64,000 nt of DNA from positions 558,001 through 622,000 of the forward strand of contig NZ_VTOL01000002.1 of NCBI RefSeq assembly GCF_009801115.1. The letters are read 5' to 3'. Of this stretch, positions 55,540 to 64,000 are shown in pieces. Position 1 is the first letter of the stretch; every line of letters starts with the position of its first letter. The stretch is from Dyadobacter sp. 3J3 (lineage in GTDB: Bacteria; Bacteroidota; Bacteroidia; Cytophagales; Spirosomataceae). The position numbers and the translations under genes are program-made. The notes beneath the pieces are model-generated. The model had not been told where the DNA came from. It saw only the letters and a program-made list of their open reading frames with translations, and did not search any database.

Positions 55540-55784
55540 GACACATATCGTTTATACTAAATTTGGTCTTGCCGCGCCCGGATCATTAGTCAGGTCAACC
55601 CGGAAATCTTTACACCTACAGCCGAACGCATCGTCCCTAAAAACAGTCAGCCGAAAAAACATTATTTTAAATACATATTTTTAAGTACCTCATAGCTCTA
55701 TACGTCAATGAGCCGATTTCACTTTTGTGTTATCTTACCTGAACAAAAGGCTTTTTAATTGAAGCTATCATTACATTTTTAAAC

Positions 55785-56576
55785 CTAGAACCTAAGCTTT
55801 TTCTGCCACCTGAGAGCATCGAGATAAATATCACCAGAGGTGTCGTGTACAAAAGATGAACTCATACTGATACGACAAACACCAGCTTTTGCCAATTCGC
55901 CCATGGTCAGGTCCAAACCGGTATATCCCATTAAAACATTAACAGGACGCGGCGAAACAGCTTTCACGATTTCCTCTATTTCCTCCTTTTTGGTGATTCC
56001 AGGTGCAAACAGCACATCGGCACCAGCGTTTGCATAGGCAACAAGCCGTTTGATTGTATCGTTAAGATCCACAATACCATGAAGATAATTTTGACTGCTT
56101 GCTGTCAATGTAAAATGAAAGGGCAAACTTCTGGCCGCATCCACGGAAGCAATAATGCGCTCAACGGCATGAGAGAAATCATAAATTGGCTTTTCACCAT
56201 TACCGGTAAAATCTCCAATACAACCCCCTACCAATCCGGTTTTTGATGCGAGAATGACAGTCTCCATGCAAATCTCGGCAGAGTCTCCATAACCGTTTTC
56301 AAGATCGGCCGTTACCGGTAAATTTGTAGCCGACACTATATTAAACGCATTAGTCAATACCTCATCTCTTTTTAAACTTGTTTTCATTCCATTGTTTGCC
56401 ATCCTGGCACCAGCGACGGCGCACAGGGACAAAAAGCCCATATCAGTTAATAATTTTGCCGAGCCCGCATCCCAGGCGTTGGGCACAAAAAAGGGCAATC
56501 CATCTTTATGAAGTTTTTTAAAAGCGATGCCTTTGGCAAACGGGGAACTGATCGAACAATCAAAGTCTGGTGACAT
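55785..56576 (-). CDS. Isocitrate lyase/PEP mutase family protein
   Basis: A 263-aa TIM-barrel enzyme. NAWDAGSAKLLTDMGF near residue 28, VTADLENGYGD near 93 for metal binding and FAPGITKKEEIEEIVKAV near 190 mark the family. It lacks the KKCG loop of isocitrate lyase, so a lyase such as oxaloacetate decarboxylase or 2-methylisocitrate lyase-like chemistry is more probable. Lies between the acetolactate synthase gene and the efflux operon; whether it works with the former is not shown. Confidence 0.85.
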   Translation of the reverse strand: MSPDFDCSISSPFAKGIAFKKLHKDGLPFFVPNAWDAGSAKLLTDMGFLSLCAVAGARMANNGMKTSLKRDEVLTNAFNIVSATNLPVTADLENGYGDSAEICMETVILASKTGLVGGCIGDFTGNGEKPIYDFSHAVERIIASVDAARSLPFHFTLTASSQNYLHGIVDLNDTIKRLVAYANAGADVLFAPGITKKEEIEEIVKAVSPRPVNVLMGYTGLDLTMGELAKAGVCRISMSSSFVHDTSGDIYLDALRWQKKLRF

Positions 56577-56636
56577 ATCATCTAATAGTAATTTGTAAAA
56601 TATTCTTTAAATGCGCATTAAATTGAAAACCAGCTA

Positions 56637-58262
56637 CTAAACAGCAGAGCCACTCCCAACTTCTCTTTGACCAGGACAAACCACCCCTAGTCTTTTCCAA
56701 TCCACAAAAGTCTTTTTGATAGCAGGAATCACCAGGATCAGAACAGCCACAGCAGCCAGCAATACACCAAAAATCATGAACACTGCACGGTTTGTCAGAA
56801 GCTGGCTTTGCTGTGTGAGACTTTGCCAGATAGCTCCACTTGCCAGGCTTGAGGCCTGGTCTGCTGAGAATCCCTTTGAAATATACCCCGACCTGTAGCT
56901 ATCCAGCCACGTAATTGTATTTTGATTTTCCAATGAGAGATAAGTAAGAAATCCCTCTTTATAATATTGGTTAAAATACAACTGCATATTATAAAATCCG
57001 GCAAAGGAATGTAATGTCGCGGTAAACCTTGTGCAGGCAGCAAGTATCAAACCGCTCATACCGCTACCGGCCGGTGCCGAAGAAAGTACAGACATCATAA
57101 TCGGAACAAATAAAAGTCCCGAGGCCATTCCCTGTACAAACACCGGAAGCAGCAAATCTGTGAACGATAAGTCCGGTGTCAGTAATATTGACATCCACCC
57201 GTTGAATGTACTCAACAGGCCAAAACCTGCCACCAGAAGCACTCGAATTGTGCTCTTTTTCGCTAGTAACATTTGAATAGAAAAAACCAACATACCTACC
57301 ATCGCTGACATATTGCAAAGTCCCAGTTCAATCACCTGAAGCGTACTCCATTTTAGTACACCGCCAGCATAGTTATACCCCAGGTTGACGCTGTCTTTAC
57401 TTCCGTAATAAATTGCAAGAAGACAAAGGGCCACTACAAAATTCACCGATTTGAATACGCCAAGATGGATTACGGGTCTTTTAACCATGTGTTGTCTGTA
57501 CAAAAACAACGATACCCCGACCACAGCAGCAAAAGCGCTGAAACATATTCTCGCGTCGGAAAACCAATAGTACTTTGATCCGTAAATAGTGGTATAAGCC
57601 ACAGCCAGAGCACCGCAGCCAAACAGGATCATTCCCTGCCAGTCGATTTGATATAAAGGATAAGGCTTATGACCTGACGACTTTCTTAACATCATCAAAA
57701 CCATAACCATTGTCAGCAGCTCAAACAGGATCAGATAATAGTATGTTACCTTCCAATCGGCAGATTCCACAACAAAACCGCCCACTAAACCAATCAGAAC
57801 TATGTTGCTTAGCATTGTTCCATAAAATACTGCCGGACCAATTATCTGCACCTTCTGCGGCGGCAATTGCGAAAAGATCAGCATCAAAGAAAATACGATC
57901 ACATTGGCTGCCAGCAAGCCCTGAAAAAAACGGATGACCAGAAATAAATTAATATCCTGACAATAAAGACAGAGGCCGTCCAGGAAAATTGCCAGCATTA
58001 TACTGATCAACAAATAACCTTTTGTTTCAAAGTATTTAAAAAAACGAAACTGTACCGGCAAAACCGTTATAATGCCCGCATAAGTTGACATGATGGCAAA
58101 CGATATATCTTCCGGCTGCGCGCCAAGATAACCAACAAGGTAGTTCTGGGTCATTACAAACATTCCCAGATGTGCCAAACCTGACAAGAGCATTAAAAAC
58201 AACGCGATGCGTACACCCCAACTCCAGCCTGTTATCCAATTCTTAAAATAAACCGGTTTCAT
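56637..58262 (-). CDS. emrB: EmrB-type MFS efflux pump (DHA2)
   Basis: A 541-aa transporter with about fourteen membrane helices, the DHA2 size. Helix 4 region has FFQGLLAANVIVFSLMLIF, and a late segment LLPVFVQGMASGLLFVPIMM is typical. Its start overlaps the HlyD-family stop by one base, so translation is coupled. With the membrane fusion protein and TolC it forms a tripartite pump through both membranes. Confidence 0.9.
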   Translation of the reverse strand: MKPVYFKNWITGWSWGVRIALFLMLLSGLAHLGMFVMTQNYLVGYLGAQPEDISFAIMSTYAGIITVLPVQFRFFKYFETKGYLLISIMLAIFLDGLCLYCQDINLFLVIRFFQGLLAANVIVFSLMLIFSQLPPQKVQIIGPAVFYGTMLSNIVLIGLVGGFVVESADWKVTYYYLILFELLTMVMVLMMLRKSSGHKPYPLYQIDWQGMILFGCGALAVAYTTIYGSKYYWFSDARICFSAFAAVVGVSLFLYRQHMVKRPVIHLGVFKSVNFVVALCLLAIYYGSKDSVNLGYNYAGGVLKWSTLQVIELGLCNMSAMVGMLVFSIQMLLAKKSTIRVLLVAGFGLLSTFNGWMSILLTPDLSFTDLLLPVFVQGMASGLLFVPIMMSVLSSAPAGSGMSGLILAACTRFTATLHSFAGFYNMQLYFNQYYKEGFLTYLSLENQNTITWLDSYRSGYISKGFSADQASSLASGAIWQSLTQQSQLLTNRAVFMIFGVLLAAVAVLILVIPAIKKTFVDWKRLGVVCPGQREVGSGSAV

Positions 58263-59308
58263 CAGTATATTCTTTTTTTAATGGCAACACTGACATTCAT
58301 ACCCGGAAGAATCCTGGTGCCATGCCCATCGGCAAATTCAATTTTAACCGGTACACGCTGAATGATTTTGACAAAATTACCGGTGGAATTATCAGGCGGT
58401 AAAAGTGAAAAACGTGCCCCCGTAGAACCTGCGATGGCTGCAACCTTACCACTAAAAACTTTTTCACCAATTGCATCTACCCGTATTTCCGCAGGCTGCC
58501 CGACATACATTCCAGCCACCTGCGTTTCCCTAAAATTTGCAGTTATCCATTTTTTACCTTCGTTAATGATACTGACCAATGGCTGCCCAGGTTGAATCTG
58601 CTGACCTTCCAGAATATTTTTACGACCCAGCCTTCCCGTATACGGCGCCAGGATTATTGCATAGGACAAATTAATTCTCGCCAATTCCATTGAGGCCTCT
58701 TTGCGCTTAATTTCCGCATGCAACAAGGTAAAGTGAGTTTTAAGCTCTGCTATTCGTACCTGGCTCGTTTGCAGGCTATTTTGCGCAGCACTGAAATCAC
58801 TTGCTGCTACGTCATAGCGCGCCTTCACCACTTCCAGATCCGAGCCTGTCGCGGCTTCTTCCTTTACCAGATTGGTATACCGTTTGATATCCTGCTGTTG
58901 CTGTACAAAACGGGCCTGCGTCCCATTAATCTGATCCCGATTAACATGTGTAGCTGTTTCAGCGGAAAGAATACCTGCTTTCAGTACTGCCAGCTGCCCA
59001 TATGCATCCTGTACGCCCGCTTCTGCTGCCATCAGCTGAGCCTTGTATTCACGCGCATCCAATATAACCAGTGTGTCTCCCTTTTTTACCAGCTGATGCT
59101 CATCAAAATTTACGTGTTCGATGTATCCTCCGATTCTTGCCGATACCGGATTAATGTAGGCTTCCACCTGTGCATCGTTCGTCTCTTCATAATCCCTGCT
59201 ATACTGCCAGTATCGAAAGAAATATCCTGCCCCTGTCAGAATTACAATTACAGAAATAACCGAAATGACAAGGTTTCCCGGATGTATTTTATTATTGATC
59301 TTTTCCAT
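58262..59308 (-). CDS. emrA: EmrA/HlyD membrane fusion protein
   Basis: A 348-aa periplasmic adaptor. One N-terminal anchor helix (VISVISVIVILTGAGYFF), then the biotinyl-lipoyl half (EAYINPVSARIGGYIEHVNFDEHQLVKKGDTLVILD near 40-80), a long coiled hairpin (about 85-210) and the second lipoyl half with beta-barrel. It couples the MFS pump to TolC. Lies between the TolC gene (15 bases) and the pump gene (overlap). Confidence 0.92.
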   Translation of the reverse strand: MEKINNKIHPGNLVISVISVIVILTGAGYFFRYWQYSRDYEETNDAQVEAYINPVSARIGGYIEHVNFDEHQLVKKGDTLVILDAREYKAQLMAAEAGVQDAYGQLAVLKAGILSAETATHVNRDQINGTQARFVQQQQDIKRYTNLVKEEAATGSDLEVVKARYDVAASDFSAAQNSLQTSQVRIAELKTHFTLLHAEIKRKEASMELARINLSYAIILAPYTGRLGRKNILEGQQIQPGQPLVSIINEGKKWITANFRETQVAGMYVGQPAEIRVDAIGEKVFSGKVAAIAGSTGARFSLLPPDNSTGNFVKIIQRVPVKIEFADGHGTRILPGMNVSVAIKKRIY

Positions 59309-59323
59309 GTTTCCAATGCTTTT

Positions 59324-60736
59324 TTATAATTTTCCGCTGCTATAAAGAATATGGTAGTAAATAGTAAACGCATCTGTCTGCGCCTTTACCAAATTAAACC
59401 GGGATTCCTGGTAAAGATTATCCGCATCCAAAAGGTCGGTCAGCAACGAAAGCTGGTTCACATACTTCGTATAAACAATACGGTAGTTTACACGCGCCTG
59501 CTCTACAGACCGCTCATTAACTTTTATTCTGCTTAGTGCTTCACCATACTTTATAAAATAAGACCCGATCTCCGTCTGTACATTATCCCGGTAAGCCTCA
59601 CGCTGTATTTCCAATTCTTTCAGTTTTAATCTACCTGATGCCACCTTTGCTTTATTATGATAAAGTGACGAAACACTATACTGCGCTTTCAGTCCTACAA
59701 ACCCTATTGCATAGGCCTGATCAACCGGCGGAAAGAAAAGATAATTTGGGTAATTCAACCCATAAGCACCGAATAAGTTCAGATTTGGCTTATTACCACT
59801 TTGCAGCGCCCTGACCCTTGCACGCTGGCCTTCAATATTTTCAGCAGCTTTTTGTAAAACATAAGAAGATATTCCTGCAACCTCAATCAACGGGATCAGC
59901 GACCGCATATCCGGCCTGGCCATCCCGGCAGAGTCTAACGGTAATATTCTAACCGAATCAGGAACATTAAGCAAAATATCCAGTTTTTGGCTCACGATCA
60001 TTATATCATTTTGATTCTGTTCCAGGGAAAGTTCAACGCCTGATAAGTTAACCTCCGCCCGAAGAACGTCGCTTCTGGTGACCTTTTCATTTTCATAAAG
60101 TGAATTAATCGTACTCATCCGCGTCTGGGCTCTTTTAAGTTGCTCTAAAACAAACTTCTGCTGCTCATTAAGCCTTACCAGATCAAAGTACTGACACGCC
60201 GTTTGCAGCGCAATTATCCCCGTTTGCTCTTTGGTATTAATTTTTGCAGCATTTAAACGCGAACCTTGCTCGCTCCGCAAAGCAAGCTGCTTTCCACCAC
60301 TATAAATCGTATATAAGGCATCAATGCCCAGGGTCGCGGCATTCGGTGTTGGTCTTCTCGCTCCGGTACTTGCATGACTTAATCCTTCCGTAAAAAGCGT
60401 TAGATCCGAAAAACGCTGGTATGAGCCACCGACATTAATGACTGGCAATGCGCTTTTGTAAACATCTTTCAAATCTTCACCCGCAGCCTTTTCCGCGATA
60501 CCCGCAGCCTGTACCCATTTGTTCTGATTTCTCGCAAATTCGATCGCCTCTGTCAGGCTAAGCTGATAGCCACCCTGCCCTCTTGCAACAGTTGAACTGA
60601 AGATAGAAACCACCAACAGTAAAACTATCCCACATAAAGACCAAATTTCAACCTTACTCTTCTTACCTGAATATCCACTATTTTCCACAACCGCCTCTCT
60701 TTCAAGATCGACGATCCCAATCTTAGACTTTGCCAT
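59324..60736 (-). CDS. tolC: TolC-family outer membrane efflux protein
   Basis: A 470-aa outer membrane channel. An unusual charged 28-residue extension (MAKSKIGIVDLEREAVVENS) precedes the signal (IWSLCGIVLLLVVSIFSSTVARGQ). Two TolC repeats follow, each with a long helical pair (LTEAIEFARNQNKW at 57; ARVRALQSGNKPNLNLFGAYG near 300). It is the first gene of the three-gene efflux operon. The extended N-terminus could mean the true start is further in, but no better start is visible. Confidence 0.9.
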   Translation of the reverse strand: MAKSKIGIVDLEREAVVENSGYSGKKSKVEIWSLCGIVLLLVVSIFSSTVARGQGGYQLSLTEAIEFARNQNKWVQAAGIAEKAAGEDLKDVYKSALPVINVGGSYQRFSDLTLFTEGLSHASTGARRPTPNAATLGIDALYTIYSGGKQLALRSEQGSRLNAAKINTKEQTGIIALQTACQYFDLVRLNEQQKFVLEQLKRAQTRMSTINSLYENEKVTRSDVLRAEVNLSGVELSLEQNQNDIMIVSQKLDILLNVPDSVRILPLDSAGMARPDMRSLIPLIEVAGISSYVLQKAAENIEGQRARVRALQSGNKPNLNLFGAYGLNYPNYLFFPPVDQAYAIGFVGLKAQYSVSSLYHNKAKVASGRLKLKELEIQREAYRDNVQTEIGSYFIKYGEALSRIKVNERSVEQARVNYRIVYTKYVNQLSLLTDLLDADNLYQESRFNLVKAQTDAFTIYYHILYSSGKL

Positions 60737-60856
60737 ATCCCAAACCTTATTAAAGTTTCAACAAGACAAAATTCCCTTAAAATATGGATCAATAGTGGTC
60801 CTCAATACCTCAATGTTCGTCGAAATAGCTTAAATACAAATAATAGCATATAAAAC

Positions 60857-61735
60857 TCAATCGAACGTTTTACGGTATTCAACCGGAGAAAGGCCTGCAT
60901 TGGCCCGAAAGAATTTGCCAAAAACAGATTGGTCCGAAAAATTCAGCATCCCGGAAATTTGTGAGACAGTAAGCGTTTTGTTTTGAAGTAAAACTTTGGC
61001 TTCCAGAATTACGGCATCGTCAATCCATTGTCCGGCAGATTTGCCGGTTTGCTTTTTAACGGCTGCCGAAAGAGACTTCGGCGTTAAATGAAGGTGACTT
61101 GCATAAAAATCCAGTCGGCGTTCACTCATGTAATGACTCCTGAGCAGCTGCCTGAATTTTCCAAACAGAGGATTGCCTTTCCCTGCTGACGAAGATTCCC
61201 CTGCATGTTGACGGTAATAACCATCTATCTCATAAACCAGGGCAAAAATATAGTTGCGCACAAGCTCGCTCTTGTGATAGTTACCTGCCTGTTGAGTCAG
61301 GTCTAATAACTCAAAGATCTTATCGATTTTAACAAAGTAAGATTCTTTCAGCGGCAGGACATGTAAATCGTTACTGCCAAAGAAATCATATTTAAAAAGA
61401 AAAAACAGATCTGCAGACCTTTCCAGCAAAAAAGCTTCTTTAAAAAAAATAACATCCATTTTTAAATGGTCGCTGCGCTTGCTGAAATAACGGATATCAG
61501 TAGGTGCCAGCGTAATAATGGATGGCGCATCAACTTCCCATGACGACAAGCCAACGTTCAATTTTACTGCACCTTCTTTAATATAGGCAATGGCATAACT
61601 TTCTGCACGGTATGGTTCTTCCTGATATGGATGCTCACCAGATCTGACAAAAAGATAATCCTTGCCATTCTCAGGTACAGAGAAAAGCCGGCTATGCCTT
61701 GAAAGCGAAAAGGTCTTTATGTCATTCATCTTCAC
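60857..61735 (-). CDS. AraC family regulator
   Basis: A 292-aa regulator with an N-terminal cupin-like ligand domain (about 20-130) and a C-terminal AraC double helix-turn-helix (about 190-290; SLSAAVKKQTGKSAGQWIDDAVILEAKVLL and FSDQSVFGKFFRANAGLSPVEYRKTF). It lies 120 bases upstream of the tolC gene on the same strand, so it probably controls the efflux operon in response to a small molecule. Confidence 0.9.
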   Translation of the reverse strand: MKMNDIKTFSLSRHSRLFSVPENGKDYLFVRSGEHPYQEEPYRAESYAIAYIKEGAVKLNVGLSSWEVDAPSIITLAPTDIRYFSKRSDHLKMDVIFFKEAFLLERSADLFFLFKYDFFGSNDLHVLPLKESYFVKIDKIFELLDLTQQAGNYHKSELVRNYIFALVYEIDGYYRQHAGESSSAGKGNPLFGKFRQLLRSHYMSERRLDFYASHLHLTPKSLSAAVKKQTGKSAGQWIDDAVILEAKVLLQNKTLTVSQISGMLNFSDQSVFGKFFRANAGLSPVEYRKTFD

Positions 61736-62413
61736 AAAAAATATTCTTCAATAACCATTGAAGACAAATTAAGTAGTCAGTTTCTAAGGCAACATCCTTA
61801 TAAGTTTTTCGGAAAATGCATTGCTTAGCGAGCGTTTTCCTATGATATTTCCAATTAATTGACGATTAATCATTGCTGTCCGGGGTAAAACAAAATGGTC
61901 TTCATTTTTTGCAAGTTGCAATAATTCTCTTTGAAATTATCAATTCAATAAAATCTCATTTGGAATAAGCATAACTGTCTTTTCCTTCGCTTGCTGTTTC
62001 GACAATTTCTTCCTTTCTAGCGGCCGGAATATCTCACGATTATACCGGAAAAATTTCATTTTAGGACCAGGCTATTTTGACGAACACTGAGGAACTTTCG
62101 CCTAATGTTAGCCGCAATTTAAGTTGAACTTTGCGACGTAATAATTTTAAAAATTTATAATATAAGGAAGTGAATTACCGGTCACGCATGAAATTTCAGA
62201 AGGAAGGATCGATATATAAAACAAGAATTAGAGTATGACATAAGGATATTATTGTATAACGGCATGGATTCACTTAACTTAGTCAAGTACAATAAAAAAT
62301 TTATAAAAGTCAAAATAACAATCTTACAAAAAGAGAAATATTTCAAATTATCTAGCTGAAAAGGGATAGTAGGGATGGGTAAAATAATTAAACAACATTA
62401 AAAATATAACAAA
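61736..62413. other. 678-bp gap without a gene
   Basis: Between the divergent AraC and aldo/keto reductase genes. No credible coding frame, RNA gene or strong repeat was found. Confidence 0.5.
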
Positions 62414-63331
62414 ATGAAGCCAGCAAATAGTACAATTAATATGCCGTTACTTGGGTTTGGGACTCTTATTCCGGATACTGCTACCACGATAAATGCTACA
62501 AAGTATGCGTTAGAGGCTGGTTTTCGGCACTTCGATTGTGCGGAACGATACCGAAATGAAAGCGAGGTCGGTGAGGCATTGCAGGCAGGGCTTGCTGCTT
62601 GTGGAATTTCGCGTGATGAGATTTTTATTACTACGAAATTATGGAATTCCAATCACCAGCCGGAACGTGTAAAACCCGCATTTGAAGCGAGCCTGAAAAG
62701 ACTACGGATTAACTATCTTGATCTTTATCTAATCCATACCCCTTTCGCTTTCCAACCTGGCGATGAGCAGGAGCCCAGAGATGCAGACGGAAACATTATT
62801 TACGACCGGGGCGTAACCTTACTGGATACCTGGAGGGCTATGGAGTCTCTGGTAGATTCCGGCAAATGCGGGGCAATCGGGCTGTCTGACATTAGTTTGA
62901 AGGATCTTATTCCCATTTACGAAGCGGCGAGGATCAAGCCAGCCGTTGTTCAGATAGAATCACATCCATATCTTCCCGAAACAGAACTTCTGGAATTTTG
63001 CCAGGCGAACAATATCACTTTTTTAGCTTTTGCACCATTGGGTCATGGAATAAAACCGGGACCACTCGAAGATTCAGTTATTTTGTCTATTGCCAAACGT
63101 GTTGGAAAGACTCCGGCACAAGTGCTGCTCGCTTGGGCACTTCAGCGTGGAACTGCTTTACTAACGACGCCTAAAACTGCTGACCGGGCAAGAGAGAATT
63201 TTGATGTCTCTTTGCTGCCAGAAGATGCATTTGACCAGATCAATCGTATTCAAACAAGGCAAAGATTCAATCAAGTGGTGAGTACCGGCGTTCCGGGTTT
63301 CATTCCGCAGGGTAATTTGAACAAGAACTAA
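62414..63331 (+). CDS. Aldo/keto reductase
   Basis: A 305-aa NADPH-dependent carbonyl reductase. The catalytic tetrad is visible: Asp and Tyr in FDCAERYRNESEVG near 39-46, Lys in FITTKLWN near 76 and His in LYLIHTPF near 110. The cofactor loop reads LLTTPKTADRARENF near 255. It lies 12 bases before the NTF2-like gene, together a probable two-gene operon that detoxifies or reduces carbonyl compounds. Which aldo/keto subfamily is not clear. Confidence 0.93.
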   Translation: MKPANSTINMPLLGFGTLIPDTATTINATKYALEAGFRHFDCAERYRNESEVGEALQAGLAACGISRDEIFITTKLWNSNHQPERVKPAFEASLKRLRINYLDLYLIHTPFAFQPGDEQEPRDADGNIIYDRGVTLLDTWRAMESLVDSGKCGAIGLSDISLKDLIPIYEAARIKPAVVQIESHPYLPETELLEFCQANNITFLAFAPLGHGIKPGPLEDSVILSIAKRVGKTPAQVLLAWALQRGTALLTTPKTADRARENFDVSLLPEDAFDQINRIQTRQRFNQVVSTGVPGFIPQGNLNKN

Positions 63332-63343
63332 TTTAAACGGTCC

Positions 63344-63727
63344 ATGAAAGAAGAACAAATACGTGAAGTCCTGAACTTGCATTGGCAAGCATCAGCATCC
63401 GGTGATGTTGATTTGGAACATCAAATTTATGATGAAGATGTAATTTGTGATTATCCCCAGTCGGGTGAGCGCATTCTCGGAAAAAAGGATTTGCAGGCAC
63501 TCAGGAGTAACCATCCGGGTAAACCATCAGGCTTCGTTGTGAAACGTATGACCGGAAAGGGAAATCTCTGGATTACGGAATACAATATTACTTACCAGGA
63601 CCGGGCAGCATACACTGTAAGCATCATGGAGTTTAGGAATGGTAAAGTGATCCATGAAACACAATATTTCACAGATCCGTTTGAAGCTCCCGCATGGCGA
63701 AATCAATGGGTTCATCCGATGGACTGA
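63344..63727 (+). CDS. NTF2-like (SnoaL) protein
   Basis: A 127-aa SnoaL/NTF2-fold protein: REVLNLHWQASASGDVDLEHQIYDEDVICDYPQSGERI at the start is the classic helix followed by the strand, and VIHETQYFTDPFEAPAWRNQWV closes the cone. Members isomerise or hydrolyse small ligands. It is co-transcribed with the aldo/keto reductase. Confidence 0.88.
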   Translation: MKEEQIREVLNLHWQASASGDVDLEHQIYDEDVICDYPQSGERILGKKDLQALRSNHPGKPSGFVVKRMTGKGNLWITEYNITYQDRAAYTVSIMEFRNGKVIHETQYFTDPFEAPAWRNQWVHPMD

Positions 63728-63936
63728 TGATATATTATGAACTTTAAAACATCGCGTATAAGTACTAATAGAGCGTTTTTGAAAACATAATTGATCGTTA
63801 ATTTCCATTTTATATTATCCGATATTAATTGTACAATAACAATGTATTCAACTTAAAAAATTTAGGTGAGTAATTCGGGACTTAGTTTTTTTGGCAAACT
63901 TTAAAGTATTGATTATTAGGTGGTAATAAATTTTAC

Positions 63937-64000
63937 TCAAATCTCTTCCTCTATACAAGTAAGATAATCGAAAGCCTGTAAATTAACCATTTACGGGCTT
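63937..64000. repeat. attR-like third copy of the tRNA-Ser end plus terminator
   Basis: Matches 32791-32864 past the tRNA core: 33 bp with two substitutions, a 10-bp gap (the single copy of the AATCnAAAGC unit) and then an exact match of the terminator hairpin to the window edge, where the repeat may continue. It defines the right end of segment B. Confidence 0.85.

Noticed and set aside
63937..64000. Possible CRISPR-like or tRNA fragment repeat at the right edge
   Set aside because: Only one unit here, matching the att copy at 32791; no spacers or regular array.

Overview
The window reads as a Bacteroidota chromosome, most likely a Cytophagales member close to Dyadobacter. The signs are a T9SS type A sorting tail on a leucine-rich-repeat protein, an OMP_b-brl-type TonB receptor beside a LytS/LytTR pair, a TTTG-N19-TAnnTTTG promoter before a tRNA gene, weak Shine-Dalgarno signals and BT4734/DUF3853-type mobile genes. 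The genus is an inference.

Bases 1-24,500 look like ordinary chromosome: the 3' part of gltD, a polysaccharide deacetylase, a family 2 glycosyltransferase, TatD, type I asparaginase, a Tat-exported phospholipase C, an esterase/SMP-30 fusion, an HU protein, a SYLF/KTSC pair, a LytTR two-component pair facing a TonB-type receptor, an apparently exported Nif3-like protein, MscS, a zinc peptidase, the LRR protein and a DUF6265 protein.

A tRNA-Ser(GGA) gene at 24,514-24,600 is the anchor of two mobile segments. Segment A (about 24,604-32,812, 8.2 kb) starts at the tRNA 3' end and stops at a perfect 25-bp copy of it. It holds a tyrosine integrase, a coupled unknown protein, a DUF3853 HTH protein, a RepA-like ATPase, a BT4734/PriCT-2 primase-like protein, a protein with small-terminase architecture, several unknown small proteins and two cargo genes. 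There is no relaxase, type IV secretion, capsid or large terminase. That layout resembles a phage satellite (PICI-like), which is the most interesting hypothesis in the window.

Segment B (about 32,813-63,937, 31 kb) lies between that middle copy and a third, slightly diverged copy at 63,937-64,000. The middle and right copies also share the terminator hairpin beyond the tRNA end. The left half of B (33.6-49.2 kb) is a gene graveyard: frameshifted or truncated alpha/beta hydrolase, metallo-beta-lactamase-fold protein, TDT transporter, permease, integrase, pyruvate oxidase, SDR and serine hydrolase genes lie among intact transporters (MFS, TauE/SafE plus DUF1634), an orphan histidine kinase and a MOSC-reductase fusion. 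The right half is intact. It has a probable redox/detoxification operon (YceI, tautomerase, SDR, NTF2-like, nitronate monooxygenase) behind a Crp/Fnr-type palindrome and next to a Crp/Fnr gene. It also has Mug, an orphan acetolactate synthase, a PEP-mutase-family enzyme, a TolC-EmrA-EmrB efflux operon with an AraC regulator upstream, and an aldo/keto reductase with an NTF2-like partner. All functional calls are from reading translated sequence; no database search was run.
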